Of a stretch of 64,000 bases of DNA, positions 40,501-51,150 are shown piece by piece (position 1 is the stretch's first letter; every line of letters begins with the position of its first letter). The stretch comes from Moringa oleifera (taxonomy: Eukaryota > Streptophyta > Magnoliopsida > Brassicales > Moringaceae), in assembly GCA_021397835.1 (NCBI GenBank), contig JAJFZO010000094.1, positions 2,892,501 through 2,956,500 on the forward strand, in the 5' to 3' direction. Made by a program: the position numbers and the translations under genes. The notes under the pieces were generated by a model. That model was not told the DNA's origin and searched no databases. It saw only the letters and a list, made by a program, of their open reading frames with translations.

Positions 40501-43015
40501 CTAACCCCTCAAAAAGTGCAGGCACAGCTGCAAATAGTGGAGGATCTAGCTAGTTTAGAGGTGTCTGCTGCTCAAAAGAATGAAACTGGGTTTGAGATGG
40601 TATTTTTGACCCTGGTTTTCAGCAACATAGAGCAAGCAGTAGGATCAGTAGAAATTGAATAAACCAATCATTGTAAATCAGGTTTTGCCTCTACCAAGTG
40701 CTATGACACCGTCATTGGGTTCTTTCCTCTCCCAGGAATGTTACAAATTTAGAGTTGGAAATTGGAATATGGAAGAGCTGTATTTTGATTGTCATGAAGC
40801 ATACAAAGGGTAGTAAAAGAGTAGGATTTTTAATGTTTGATCAAGATGTCTTGAGAATTTCTTTTTAACTTATCGATGGTGAAAAGGAACCTTTAATTAG
40901 TTCTAATTAATTTTTGTAGTAAAATATTAAAAAAAGGTTAAAATTAGAGCAACTAAAAAGCAAAAAAATACAGGTTGGATTCAGATATATATCCTTCTGT
41001 TTAATTATTTATATCGTATAATGTACAGTGAGTGATACCCTGACAGGAAAAGAATTGGCAAATCACCTTCACGTAATGTCATTGATGAGAAGTTTCCTTT
41101 TTAGCATTTTCTGCAGGTAATAGAAAAGCAATGCTACTCTTATTCCTGCACTTCTTCAGCTCCTTTGTTTTGTCCTAATTTTTCCTAGGCAATTGTTATT
41201 ATATTTGTTATTCAAGGCGATAATTATGCTGTCAAGCTAGTGATGCCGTCTTTGAATTTTTTTTTTTTTCTTGGAAAGAAAGTTGTTGGACTGCTGAAGT
41301 GTGTCAACAATTGGTTATGGGAAATTGGAGGCTAGCTGTGGATTCCACAGTATCTTCTTTTGAGTACAAATAAGCAGTTTATTGTTAGAACCTTTCTCTA
41401 GCTAACAGCTGAGACCTCTCCTCTTGAGCTCAGTGTGTTTCACTTGTTGCAGTATATAGTTTTGAGTGTGGACTTCGTCACTGACAGAATGGTCTTAACA
41501 TAGATTAGGACTCTGAATCATAAATAACCAGTAAAGGCCTGATTAAGATTGGATTTTGATTTGTCTATCTAGACAAATAGAATTCTTTGACTGTTTCATA
41601 AGAAATTAAGTTAAATTTTGTTATTTATAACTTGTGGTGATCAAAATCCTAGAGACAGATAAAAACGAAGATGTGCATCATTGTAATGTTATTACCCATC
41701 TAGTGATCGGCAACAGACAATGTGATCGGAAAAAAGAAATCTTGTTGAGATCACAGAAGAAATACCACAGAAAGTCTCTGTAAGATATTAATAAATTAAA
41801 ACATCGGAATTCAAACTAAAATGCCAAAATTACAAATGAAACGATTATAAATCAAAAAACATAAATCTATAAACTATGTACACTTAATACATGAGATCTG
41901 CTTTGAATAGGGCCATCTTGTTGTTCATTGAGGATGAGACTTAGAACTACTGTTTTTCCAAGCAAGCAATTGAGGTATATTTGTTATTAATTCACTTCTT
42001 TGGGCATAACAGGCTAATGCTTTCCTTTTCTGTCAAATCTCCTCTCCTGTCCCTTTCCATACCTCCCAAATCCCTGGATTGTTTATTAGAAGGTTGCCCT
42101 TTGGACTCAAAGGTTTCCTGCATGCTGTCTCTTTGAAAAAGGATTATATGATTTCACTTTTATTTTCAAAGTCTCATTTATTTTATATTCTGAGATACTA
42201 TAGTGTCAGGAATCTATTTGCACCTGAGATTGCAAGTTTCAATAAAGGTAGCTCGATATTATGCTGGCAGCCTCCTGTGCTCAAAGTATCGTACTTCTTA
42301 TGAAATATCGTGAGAGGCCTTGTTCTACATTCATTCTGATTGACTCACCTTGTTTCTGCAGGTTCTCTTAAGCTATGGAACATATACAAACTTGGAGCTT
42401 CTTGAACACTATGGGTTTCTTTTAAATGAAAATCCAAATGACAAGGCATTTATTCCCTTGGTACCTGATATGTATTCTTCCATTTCATGGCCCAAGGAAT
42501 CTATGTATATCCATCAAAATGGCAAACCATCTTTTGCTCTACTATCAGCTTTGCGGTTGTGGGCAACCCCAGCAAAGCAGCGGAAGTCAGTTGGACACCT
42601 TGTTTATTCAGGATCCAAAATCTCAGTTGCCAATGAGATCTGCGTGATGGAGTGGATATCAAAGAACTGTGAAGTTATTTTGAAAAATTTGCCAACATCA
42701 ATTGAAGAAGACAGTCTACTGCTTTCTGCCATTGACAAAATCCAAGATTCTGATAATCATGTTGAGCAGGGCAAGCTGTTGCATGCACTTGAGGGTGAGT
42801 TGCATGCTTTCTTGGAAGCCAACAATTTGCAGAATGAGGAAAAAAATGCTCAGTTATTGTTATCTCGGAAATTCAAAGTTTTGGTAGACAAGTGGAAATT
42901 GGCAGTGCAATGGAGGCTTAGGTATAAGAAAATTCTTGCTGATTGCATATCCTATTGCTCAGAAATAATTAACTCTCTCTCATGTCCAACTGTTTCAAAC
43001 ATCAGAACTATTTAA
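37508..43015 (+). CDS. SDG40: SET-domain protein, SET DOMAIN GROUP 40 type
   Basis: Six exons (37508-37647, 37743-37890, 38185-38316, 38447-38587, 39033-39326, 42362-43015) encode 502 residues; the Arabidopsis protein is of similar length. The SET domain is split by a long insert as in the Rubisco-LSMT/SETD3 class: N-flank GRGLGAARDLREGELILSVP, middle CPVGDLFNYAAPGGEPND, C-flank VLLSYGTYTNLELLEHYGF with the conserved Tyr-Gly and Asn-Leu-Glu-Leu-Leu. The C-terminal part is the helical substrate-binding domain. The family methylates protein lysine; the substrate of SDG40 is not established. Exon 3 ends at a weak donor (CAA then GTTCAG). Intron 5 is 3,035 bases, far longer than the others. Its position after GSTF12 and PSY matches the Arabidopsis order. 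Confidence 0.9.
40121..40149. repeat. C13-A16 homopolymer junction in SDG40 intron 5
   Basis: Thirteen C are followed directly by sixteen A. The run of C is unique in this AT-rich window. Assembly or sequencing length errors are likely at such a site. Confidence 0.8.
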
Positions 43016-43828
43016 GGATTCAATTTATTTTGGGCAGATTATATATCATTCAACTGATATTATTGCATTGAATTTATGCATCTTGCTTGATGAATCTCAT
43101 AAACTCATTTATGCTATAAATGAAGAGTGACCTTGCCTACATATCACCAATCCAACTGCAGCCTTGTATGTACATGGATCCCTGGATTTTTCTTCATGCC
43201 AAACAATGTCTCTTGGATTTTGGTGTTGGGATTGCCGAATCAGTTGATCAGATTCATCAATGATGTCCAACTTCATTGTGAGCATCCAAGGCCAGCAAGA
43301 TCAGTTTGAAGGGAGTGTGTCAACTCCCTTGGATTACAGCTAGCGAGGGACCCTGCTTTCTCGATGTTCCTGTTGCACATTTGTCAGTGCATTGGAGAGG
43401 ATTGGAATGAATGTTGATGTTTAATTATCTTTCTTGAGCATACATGAGATACAATCTAACAATGCCGTTTACGAAGATAAAAGGATGAATCCTGCATAGC
43501 AATTTGATTTTGCATGAAGGAACGAAGAAAAAATTAGCATTCTTAGCGTGACACAGTGAAAGCCAAATTTAATTCATTTGAACCTTTTTCAGTTCTTTAT
43601 ATTTAAGGGTTGGAATAAGACATGCAGAAAAACCACTGCTGTTCCAAATAAATTAAACAAATACTAACACATGATGCACCTCATAAGCATGTACCAACGA
43701 TCAGCAAAGGCGAAAACTTTGGATAAGCCCAATGGCCATATGACCTGTTTGAGATACTAGTTCCTATTCCAAACCCAACCCACACAGACTCAGAATATTG
43801 GCAGTTCATATGACAGAATACAGTAACA
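43016..43828. other. 3' flanks of convergent SDG40 and iron-transporter-like gene
   Basis: Non-coding DNA that should hold the 3' untranslated regions of both genes. No other feature was recognised. Confidence 0.5.
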
Positions 43829-44680
43829 TTAATCTTTGTTACTATAACCCTTACGATCCGTGTCAAAGAGCTTAAGCAAGCTGTAAGTAGCTGCCATAGC
43901 AGTCCAGCCCCCTACCAGCACTCTCACTGCAGATACCCTAATGGGTGAACCACCAAGCCGAGCTCCAAGTCCTCCAAACAAAGCAAGGGCTACGGACGTA
44001 ACCACTGCAACCACGACGATCCTAGTAATGTGTTGAACAACAAAAATGGCTGATGCCAGAGGAACAAATGATCCACACAAGAATGCCAAGGACGATGCAA
44101 CTGCAGCCTTATATGGGTTTGGTAATACTTCCTCTCTAGGATAGTGATCTCTTCCTGCTGCTGCTATCTTGCTCTTTGCAACTTCTGTAATCAGTTTCAC
44201 CATAGGAGACTGAGCAGGAGATGAAGCTGGGAGTAGCTTTGGCTCTAATGTTATAACAGGTGATATCCTTTCTTTTGGCTGATAACTAAGTTTTTCAGCA
44301 ACAAAGATAGTGGGACTGGCATTGAGGTTGAGCTTGATCTCATGGTGATGGTGATGTTCGCTGCATGTCTTAGGTTCAGAGTTGCAGTTGCTAATGGTGG
44401 CCTTTTGGATATCTCTTTGAACTGAAACAGAAACAAACTCACCAACAGCCATGCTAGAGGCACCTGCAAGAGCTCCGGCGAGGCCAGAGAGGACCATGGA
44501 CATTCTATCTTCCTTTGCTGCACCAACACCAAGCATTAGTGCTGCAGTGGAAAGCAACCCATCATTTGCTCCCAGAATGGCTGCCCGGATCCACTGAGCT
44601 CGTTGCGTCTGTTCGATAATTTGATCATTGTCAACCATTACAGGAAGTTTCAGTTCAGCACAGGTCTTGGGTGAGGCCAT
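43829..44680 (-). CDS. Vacuolar iron transporter homolog (VTL, nodulin-21-like)
   Basis: A single uninterrupted exon gives 283 residues. Family blocks are QRAQWIRAAILGANDGLLST in the first membrane helix, GLAGALAGASSMAVGEFVSV in the second, and NPYKAAVASSLAFLCGSFVP opening the C-terminal three helices. VTL proteins move ferrous iron into the vacuole. The first in-frame ATG (44,746) lies only a few bases from a TATA box at 44757-44750, upstream of any plausible transcription start, so the second ATG (MASPKTC) is chosen. The loop between helices 2 and 3 is longer than in the short Arabidopsis VTLs and carries a run of five His (EHHHHHE) and a Pro/Ser-rich part. The glutamates of the VIT1 cytoplasmic metal-binding domain are not evident, as usual in VTLs. 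Substrate is inferred from the family. Confidence 0.9.
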   Translation of the reverse strand: MASPKTCAELKLPVMVDNDQIIEQTQRAQWIRAAILGANDGLLSTAALMLGVGAAKEDRMSMVLSGLAGALAGASSMAVGEFVSVSVQRDIQKATISNCNSEPKTCSEHHHHHEIKLNLNASPTIFVAEKLSYQPKERISPVITLEPKLLPASSPAQSPMVKLITEVAKSKIAAAGRDHYPREEVLPNPYKAAVASSLAFLCGSFVPLASAIFVVQHITRIVVVAVVTSVALALFGGLGARLGGSPIRVSAVRVLVGGWTAMAATYSLLKLFDTDRKGYSNKD

Positions 44681-44749
44681 GGAGAAGAGATGCAACTCCA
44701 GGAGTGTGGCTTCTTGAGCTGAGGCACGCTTAAAACACATGGACATAGG

Positions 44750-44757
44750 TATATATA
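44750..44757 (-). promoter_or_regulatory. TATA box of the VTL gene
   Basis: TATATATA on the minus strand, 70 bases before the chosen ATG at 44,680. It excludes the two ATG codons at 44,746 and 44,740 as starts of the main transcript. Confidence 0.6.
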
Positions 44758-44760
44758 AGA

Positions 44761-45783
44761 CATTAATGTAAGTAGTGAGAAGTGGGTTTCTTAGGATACG
44801 GCTGAGATGCTTAGGTGATGATGGGAAAGATTACAAAGAGGGAGGAAGGGCGACGTTGAGGTCCAGGACATGCTCGTCTCTTACGCACATCGCCTTACTG
44901 CATTTATTTTTTTCAGTTGAATATGCCACAAGCATATTGTCGCTTCTGCTCAATTTGCCCATCAGGATATCCCGTGAAGTACTGCTTTTCTAGATTCCAT
45001 TTCGTCTAGACATGCCTGATTCTCTTACTCGAAGACAAACTCCCTAGAGGATTTTTGATATCTGCCAACAATACTGATTCATTTGAAACTTACTTTCATA
45101 GAAGGTAGCACAAATATAGTAACAAGTGTAAACAACAATTACCAAGTGATCTGTTAAAACCCTACAGCAAAGCAGGTACCTGAGCTTAACATCAGAAAAT
45201 GTGGTGTTTCTACCTTCGTACACAACTGCAAATATCTCATGGAGAAGTCTTGCAAGAGCAAAATATACAGGTATGATCAAATTTCCACACAAACATCATT
45301 AGACATGTTGCATAAAGCTCATCACTCAAAAGCACTTTAAAACTGACTCCCGAGCTCTTGAGTAAGTACTCTTTCTGAAAACGATGGGAGGCTCTCTTAT
45401 CTGAAAAACGGCAAGTCTTGTTGGCCAACTTAAGGTCTACAGCAACAAGAGGGTGTAATTCTTTGTTTTTTTTTTTTTAATTCAGAATCAAAGACATTGC
45501 CCTTCGAATCAAATCTACTTTGCATGTTTTGAAGACCCCAAAAAAACTTCTTTAATAATAAAGCGAAGTTTTCAAAGTATTAGGTCAGTAGACTTGTGTC
45601 CTAAGCTAAAAAATTTCTTTAATATGTAGTCAAAGTTAATAGCTGCACTTTAGAAATGAAACATCAGTAAACTTCAGGTTATTATACCAGAAGCAAGATT
45701 TACTGAAAGAACTGATTCCTCAAATGAAAAATGAACTCATTCAAGTGAGAACAATACTATACAACAGCTTCTCTCACTAAATT
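44761..45783. other. Non-coding DNA between VTL and the next minus-strand gene
   Basis: The part nearest 45,783 is the 3' flank of the plastid-type membrane protein gene. The short open frames present on the minus strand show no family resemblance and no codon-use signal. Confidence 0.45.
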
Positions 45784-46747
45784 TTACATATAGCCATCCC
45801 TTCTGTCCTGTTCCTCAGCTTCCTTGTTAGCAACTTGAACAGATTTGAACCATAGGAAGGCCTGCGTAGAAAGTCAGCTTAGTAAAGGAGCAGATAAGAC
45901 AAGCTTATAGTGAACTTGCATATTTGTCATACTTAAGAAATTCATTCATTAAAATCAATATGAAACGTTAAATCTATGAGCTTTTTTTTTTTTTCCTTTT
46001 ATTCTGCTTCATTGTTCCAATCATAATATCAGGTTATGTGATTAAATTTCAACAATCATGGGTACTAATCTTGGAGACCCACATGGAGACCCGCGTTTTC
46101 TACCACCACAACAGAAAGAACTAACAGAAACTGTTGGGATAGGTAAGAGGGACAACTTACAGAAGTAGGAATGCCAGTAAATGCAAAGAATCCAAGCAAT
46201 GGAGCATAAAAAATGCTGTCTGAGTTCAAAACCCCAAAAACAGGTCTTTGGTTCACATATTCAAAAATAGAACCTATCTGCAGTCACAAAGTTCACAATA
46301 ATCAAACTTTGAACTTTGGTAGAGGAAAAGGATAAAAAATCATAAGAGGAAAAGAATAAAAGAAAGGAATCATACTGCCGCAATTGCAGTAACTGCTGAA
46401 GCAAGTAAATAAATAAAAAAGGGAATCTCAAAGCTCTGTTCTGATGTGGAAGCCTTGTCTTCATCCCTGGCCCAAGGAGGAGGCTCATCCGAATCAGGTT
46501 TCGCCCAAGAGGGAAGAGTTTCTTCAGACTTGCCGGACTTGGCAGAATCTTTAGTTGCTGCAAGCACCAAAGACCTAGGGGATGACATTTTCTTTTGTTT
46601 TATATGACAAAGTTGGTGTATATTTGCAGCAGGTTGATCTAAGATCCTTTGTCCAAGAATTAGAAAAAACTTGGGGCAACGCTGATTTCCTTTTGTCAAA
46701 TCATGGATTAAACCTGAATTGCATGAGGACAACAAAGTTGCAGCCAT
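45784..46747 (-). CDS. Small two-helix membrane protein, probably plastid, function unknown
   Basis: Three exons on the minus strand (46747-46376, 46277-46161, 45861-45784) give 188 residues; both introns are GT-AG and in phase 0. The N-terminus (MAATLLSSCNSGL) and the Ser/Lys-rich, acid-poor first 70 residues look like a chloroplast transit peptide. A Pro/Trp segment (LPSWAKPDSDEPPPWARDE) follows, then two hydrophobic helices, FEIPFFIYLLASAVTAIAAI and FYAPLLGFFAFTGIPTSAFL, with the tail NKEAEEQDRRDGYM. The strong helix and tail pattern suggests a conserved thylakoid or envelope protein, but I do not recognise a named family. A further in-frame ATG lies 15 codons upstream at 46,792; the chosen start gives the more typical transit peptide. 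Confidence 0.8.
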
Positions 46748-49540
46748 CCCTTCTCTTGGTGTTATCTCCTCTAGTGAAGAGAGACCTAACATGATAGGAA
46801 AATAAAATGTAAATATCTAAGGCTTCACATAACTAAATAAAGTAAGTTAATTTAACTAGTCAATGACGATAGCTAGTACTTTTCCTAATTCTGACATAAA
46901 AGAGAACAGCATGGACGAGTCTCCAAATAATATCATTTATATAAATCTATAAGACTACAAGTTTGTTTTACAACCATAAAACCGTTGTTAGACAAAACGG
47001 CTGATAATTTTCTTTTACTCTAATAGTAGGATTTAATTTTACCCCACATAGTAAGTTTCATACAAGTAGTTGCTTATAATTCTTCTGAAAACTTCTTACA
47101 ATCTCTTTGGTATTGGAATTGTAACTGTGTTTCTGAAAAGAAAACTCAGAGAATAAGTGATTCCATCTTCTCGTTTTTTATAACATTTTTCTGATCTGTT
47201 GTCACGATAATCAATGTTATATGTAGTATCATCTGTATGCTGAAAAATAAGGACATACCTAACCAGATATTGGGCACCTGTTATTCGACATGGCTTAAAA
47301 TCAAAGAGAAAATAGAAACTAGAACAAAACTAAAGGGAAAATTAAAAAGAAAAAGAAAAATGACTCAGACCACAATGCTTTCTCAAATCCTCTAAAAAGT
47401 CCACCATATTTCCGGACCTTCCCACCATCTTTCTGATTTTCTTATTGACCAATCATCATTCATCTCCCTCAAATGAAATAAGAATTCACAAAAGCAGATG
47501 CTCCAACTTTCAATCCAATCAAGAACCCACTTCCATACAACTTTCGTTTCTTTTCTTACAAAACACAATATCATTGTATGAAGGAAAACCGACTTCTCTA
47601 CGAAATATTACCAAAATAAGACAATAGAAGGCAACCCGATTCAGAGAGATAATCCATTCATACACAGCTACGACATAGAAGATATACATATGGTCTTGGA
47701 ATAGGAAATCCATATAGAAGTTGAACCAAAGGAGTATTACCCAAAATACGTGGAGCTAGTGACGTAGTCCTCAGCACTTCGGTCACAGGCGCGGTGTTGT
47801 GGTGGCGTCGGCTGCAACCACGGCGTAAAAAAGAAGGGAAGAAAAGATGAGACACAGGAAGGAGAGAAAGAGAGGGAGAACGACGAATGCAGGTAAGAAC
47901 TCGGTGAGCTCGTGGTGGTGGAGGAGGGAAGTGGAGAGGTCGGCTTTAGGAGCGAGGTGTGTGTAAGGCCATGGTGGCGAGTGAATTGCGTAACAGAGGC
48001 ACCTCCCTCCATCCCCTTGTTATCATTTGTCGATAACGTTTAGATATTTTATTTCTTTTTTATTTTAATTACTTTGTCTTTTAGAGTTACTTCATCGATC
48101 AATAATATTTTATTATAAAATTATATCACATCAATTATGAATGAAAAAGACAAGTGATCAATTTAGAAGTGTGAAAAAAGGACACAATATCGTAAAATAA
48201 ATTGGTATCAAATTTTATATTTTAATAATTTTAATAAATGAAAGAAATTATTGAGTTATTGTATATTAATTATAATTAAATAATTTTTTTAATTATGAGA
48301 AAATTCAAAATCAGCAAAATAATCACTTTATAAATATGGAGAAAAGCTTTGTTACACTAGCAATGCAAGTTTTCATTGTATGGAAAAGTCACCATCATCT
48401 CATGTGGTATGTTTTTACAACATGTCATGTGGCATAAAATCTTTTAAATAATAAATAATTATAAAAAAATCAAAGACCTAAAAAAATTTAATAAAAAATA
48501 AGTTAATAATTAATAATTTATTACATTAAAATAAAAATAAAAATAAAATATTTTAATTGTTAATTTTATTAAATTAATATATATTATAATTTTATTGAAA
48601 ATTGTAATTTATCAAAACAACAATATATTTAAATAAGAAAATTTATTAAACTTGTGCAACACTTTTTTTATATAGTAATGTCGACTATATTTCATCGTAC
48701 CATATATATGAATTGACTTGAAATTTAACAAAAATCTAAAAAAATATAAGTGAACCATAGAAAATAAATTTAGAATACATAATACTAAGAAAGCTAAGAA
48801 AAAAAAGTATATATATATATATATATATATTATTATTAAAAATAAGAAACTCTGCATAACAACATTTTAATTATTTGGGCTTTGGGCCTTTTTTATGGGC
48901 TTCGAAGTATTGGGTCGAAGGATCCTAATCCAACTCTTATCTCATTTCTAATTTCATAAATTACTCATTTATTTTAAAAAATGAGTTAATTCCCATAAAA
49001 TTACCAATGTAAGCACAATTATATGAACACTCATATATCAGTTTTTTTTTTAATTTTATCTCACAAAATTTTATTAGGATTTTTTGAAAAAAAAAAAAAG
49101 ATTGGTTTGAGTTACTTAATTTGCAAGAAATAGAAAGAACTCAAATTGTATAATCTGTCACTGCTTCCACTTGTTTGACAACCTAAGTCACATTGTTGAT
49201 AAGTTCTTTAATTATCTTTATATAAAAAATATATATTATTTATTTTAAAGTTATTTTATTTTATAAATAAATTTATAAATTAAATATTTATATTTGAGTT
49301 TTGATAATTAAAATGTTCAAAGTTTTCGTATATATAAAATATTGATGTATAAATAGATGATGAGATAAATTTATAATTGAAAATTATGGAAAATAAAGCA
49401 AAATATTTTTATTTTTAAATTTAATTAATTGTAAAATTTTTATGTAAGATTGGAAATTCAATGAAAAGCATGGTATAAATTTGGACTGTCAAAGGATTAA
49501 AATACTAATAAAAAAGTGATGAGTAGTTTTATGCTTCCCA
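46748..49540. other. Upstream region of the plastid-type gene and AT-rich intergenic DNA
   Basis: From 47,650 to 48,020 the DNA is less AT-rich; on the minus strand it carries a 91-codon frame rich in Ser and Pro, which could be a leader exon of the 46.7-kb gene. No splice link could be shown. Beyond 48,020 the sequence is AT-rich and has a (TA)n microsatellite at 48,808-48,831. Confidence 0.45.
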
Positions 49541-49549
49541 AAACTATTA

Positions 49550-51150
49550 TCAATAAGCTTCAAATGATGGCTACAAAATTTTAGTGAGGACCTAAGGGTT
49601 TAGTTAGAAAAATTCATTACAGATCTTGGGATTCATATGCTGGTCCAAGTCTGACGAAAGGTTGAGATTACGGGATTTAGAATCCTTTATCACGGCTTTC
49701 CTGGGCAAGCAATGGTGGCACATTTTCCATTTAGGTAGCTATTTATGCGGCCAGTGCTCAAGGCGAAATACTTCCTATATGCCAACCCTCTCTCTGTATC
49801 GATGACTCGTGCTGGGTCGTACGTATGGCATAGTTTACTGATCGGAAGAGAGCTCCATGGGACTCGTGGCGTATTGGAGAGGGGGTCCAAAGTGATGTGT
49901 GGAGGGAATGATGGGTACCTAATGAACATGAGTTTCGAGCAGTATATGCCCTTGATGTAACAAGGATGCTAGTAAGCATTCTAATTGATAAAGAATAGAG
50001 GCAATGGATGACTATCACTATTAGGAATCTCTTCATTCCTCAGGAAACCGAAGGTATACTAGCAATCCCTTTAAGCAAAAACCCCATGCAAGACCGACTG
50101 ATATGGCTAGCTAATGTAGATGGATGGCACTTTGTAAAATCTGCATGTTACACTGCCCACCAATATAAGAAAGCAGACAGCAGAGCCACAATGTCACAGC
50201 CTATATGGCATACTATTTAGATGGCACGGGCGAACCTGGCAACTTAGGTCTTTGCTTGGAGAATGATATAAGGCATTCTGCCCAGTTTCAATATGTGGCA
50301 ACCGCGTAGGGTTCATGTTCGAAGTTTATGCAGCATTCGTGACGAGAATGTCGAGCAGCAGGCCATGCACTTTTACAATTGTTCTTTCACTAAACTGGTC
50401 CGAGAGGAATGGTAACCCGGATTTGGGCTTTCGTTAGACAGGTTCTCAACTTATTCTCAATTCTGGGATGTAATCTTGTCCTATATGCAAAATCAAAACC
50501 TGGGGGAAATGTTCTTGATTATATGCAGATGCCTCTGGTTCAACAGCAACGGGGTTCTTTATGACATGCAATGTCAGCAGCCATCGGTGCTCCTTCAAGA
50601 GGATCGAAGAAAGCTCATTGATACCCAACGGGAGTCCATAGAGCCACATCTCCAGATGGCTTAAGCTGTTTAGCACCCTTTTGAACGTGGGATCATTAAG
50701 ATCAACGTAGACGCAGTTTTCAATTCCAGGACCAGAACCGCAAACCTTAGAGTAGCAGCAAGAGATGACAGATGACCAAGTCTTGTCCTGTGCCCAAAAA
50801 GCAAGCTATCTAGTTTAGTGTCCCATGCAAGGGGAACTACTAACCATTAAATATGGCACTTAGGTTGCCCTGCGTCAAGGATTGCAAATGCTACAAAATT
50901 GAATCTGATTGTTTAATAGCTGTTAATGAAGTTGACAAGGGTTCAGACTCCTTAGTGAGTGGGGAGGTCTTTGCATGGATGTTCTTTCTATTTCCTCACA
51001 ATGCGGTCGCTCTGCCACTGTCTTAGATCTTCAAATGTCGTTGCTTGTAAGATTGCTCATTTGCCTTTAACTGGGGAAGACAAAAAGATTTGGTTACACA
51101 CCCTACAAAGCTCCGTATGTAATACAAATTCTCATTGATGCAATGTATAA
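49550..51150 (+). mobile_element. 5'-truncated LINE relic with zinc-binding and RNase H domains
   Basis: Broken plus-strand frames follow the 3' half of a plant L1-like ORF2. LGKQWW-like and VLKAKYFLYANPLSVS (near 49,755) mark the end of the reverse transcriptase; SYVWHSLLIGREL follows, then the zinc-binding region near 50,120, then an RNase H domain beginning KINVDAVFNS (near 50,700) and VAARDDR, and ending SSNVVACKIAHLPL (near 51,040). Stops and shifts are frequent. The 3' end at about 51,150 runs into AT-rich DNA. The endonuclease and most of the reverse transcriptase are missing, as expected from incomplete reverse transcription. Confidence 0.8.

Noticed and set aside
40474..40662. 62-codon frame in SDG40 intron 5
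   Set aside because: It looks protein-like in composition but has no recognisable family and no exon signals; possibly a transposon scrap.
47737..48012. 91-codon minus-strand frame rich in Ser, Pro and Phe
   Set aside because: Low-complexity composition, no family resemblance and no splice link to the gene at 46.7 kb; it may only be leader sequence.
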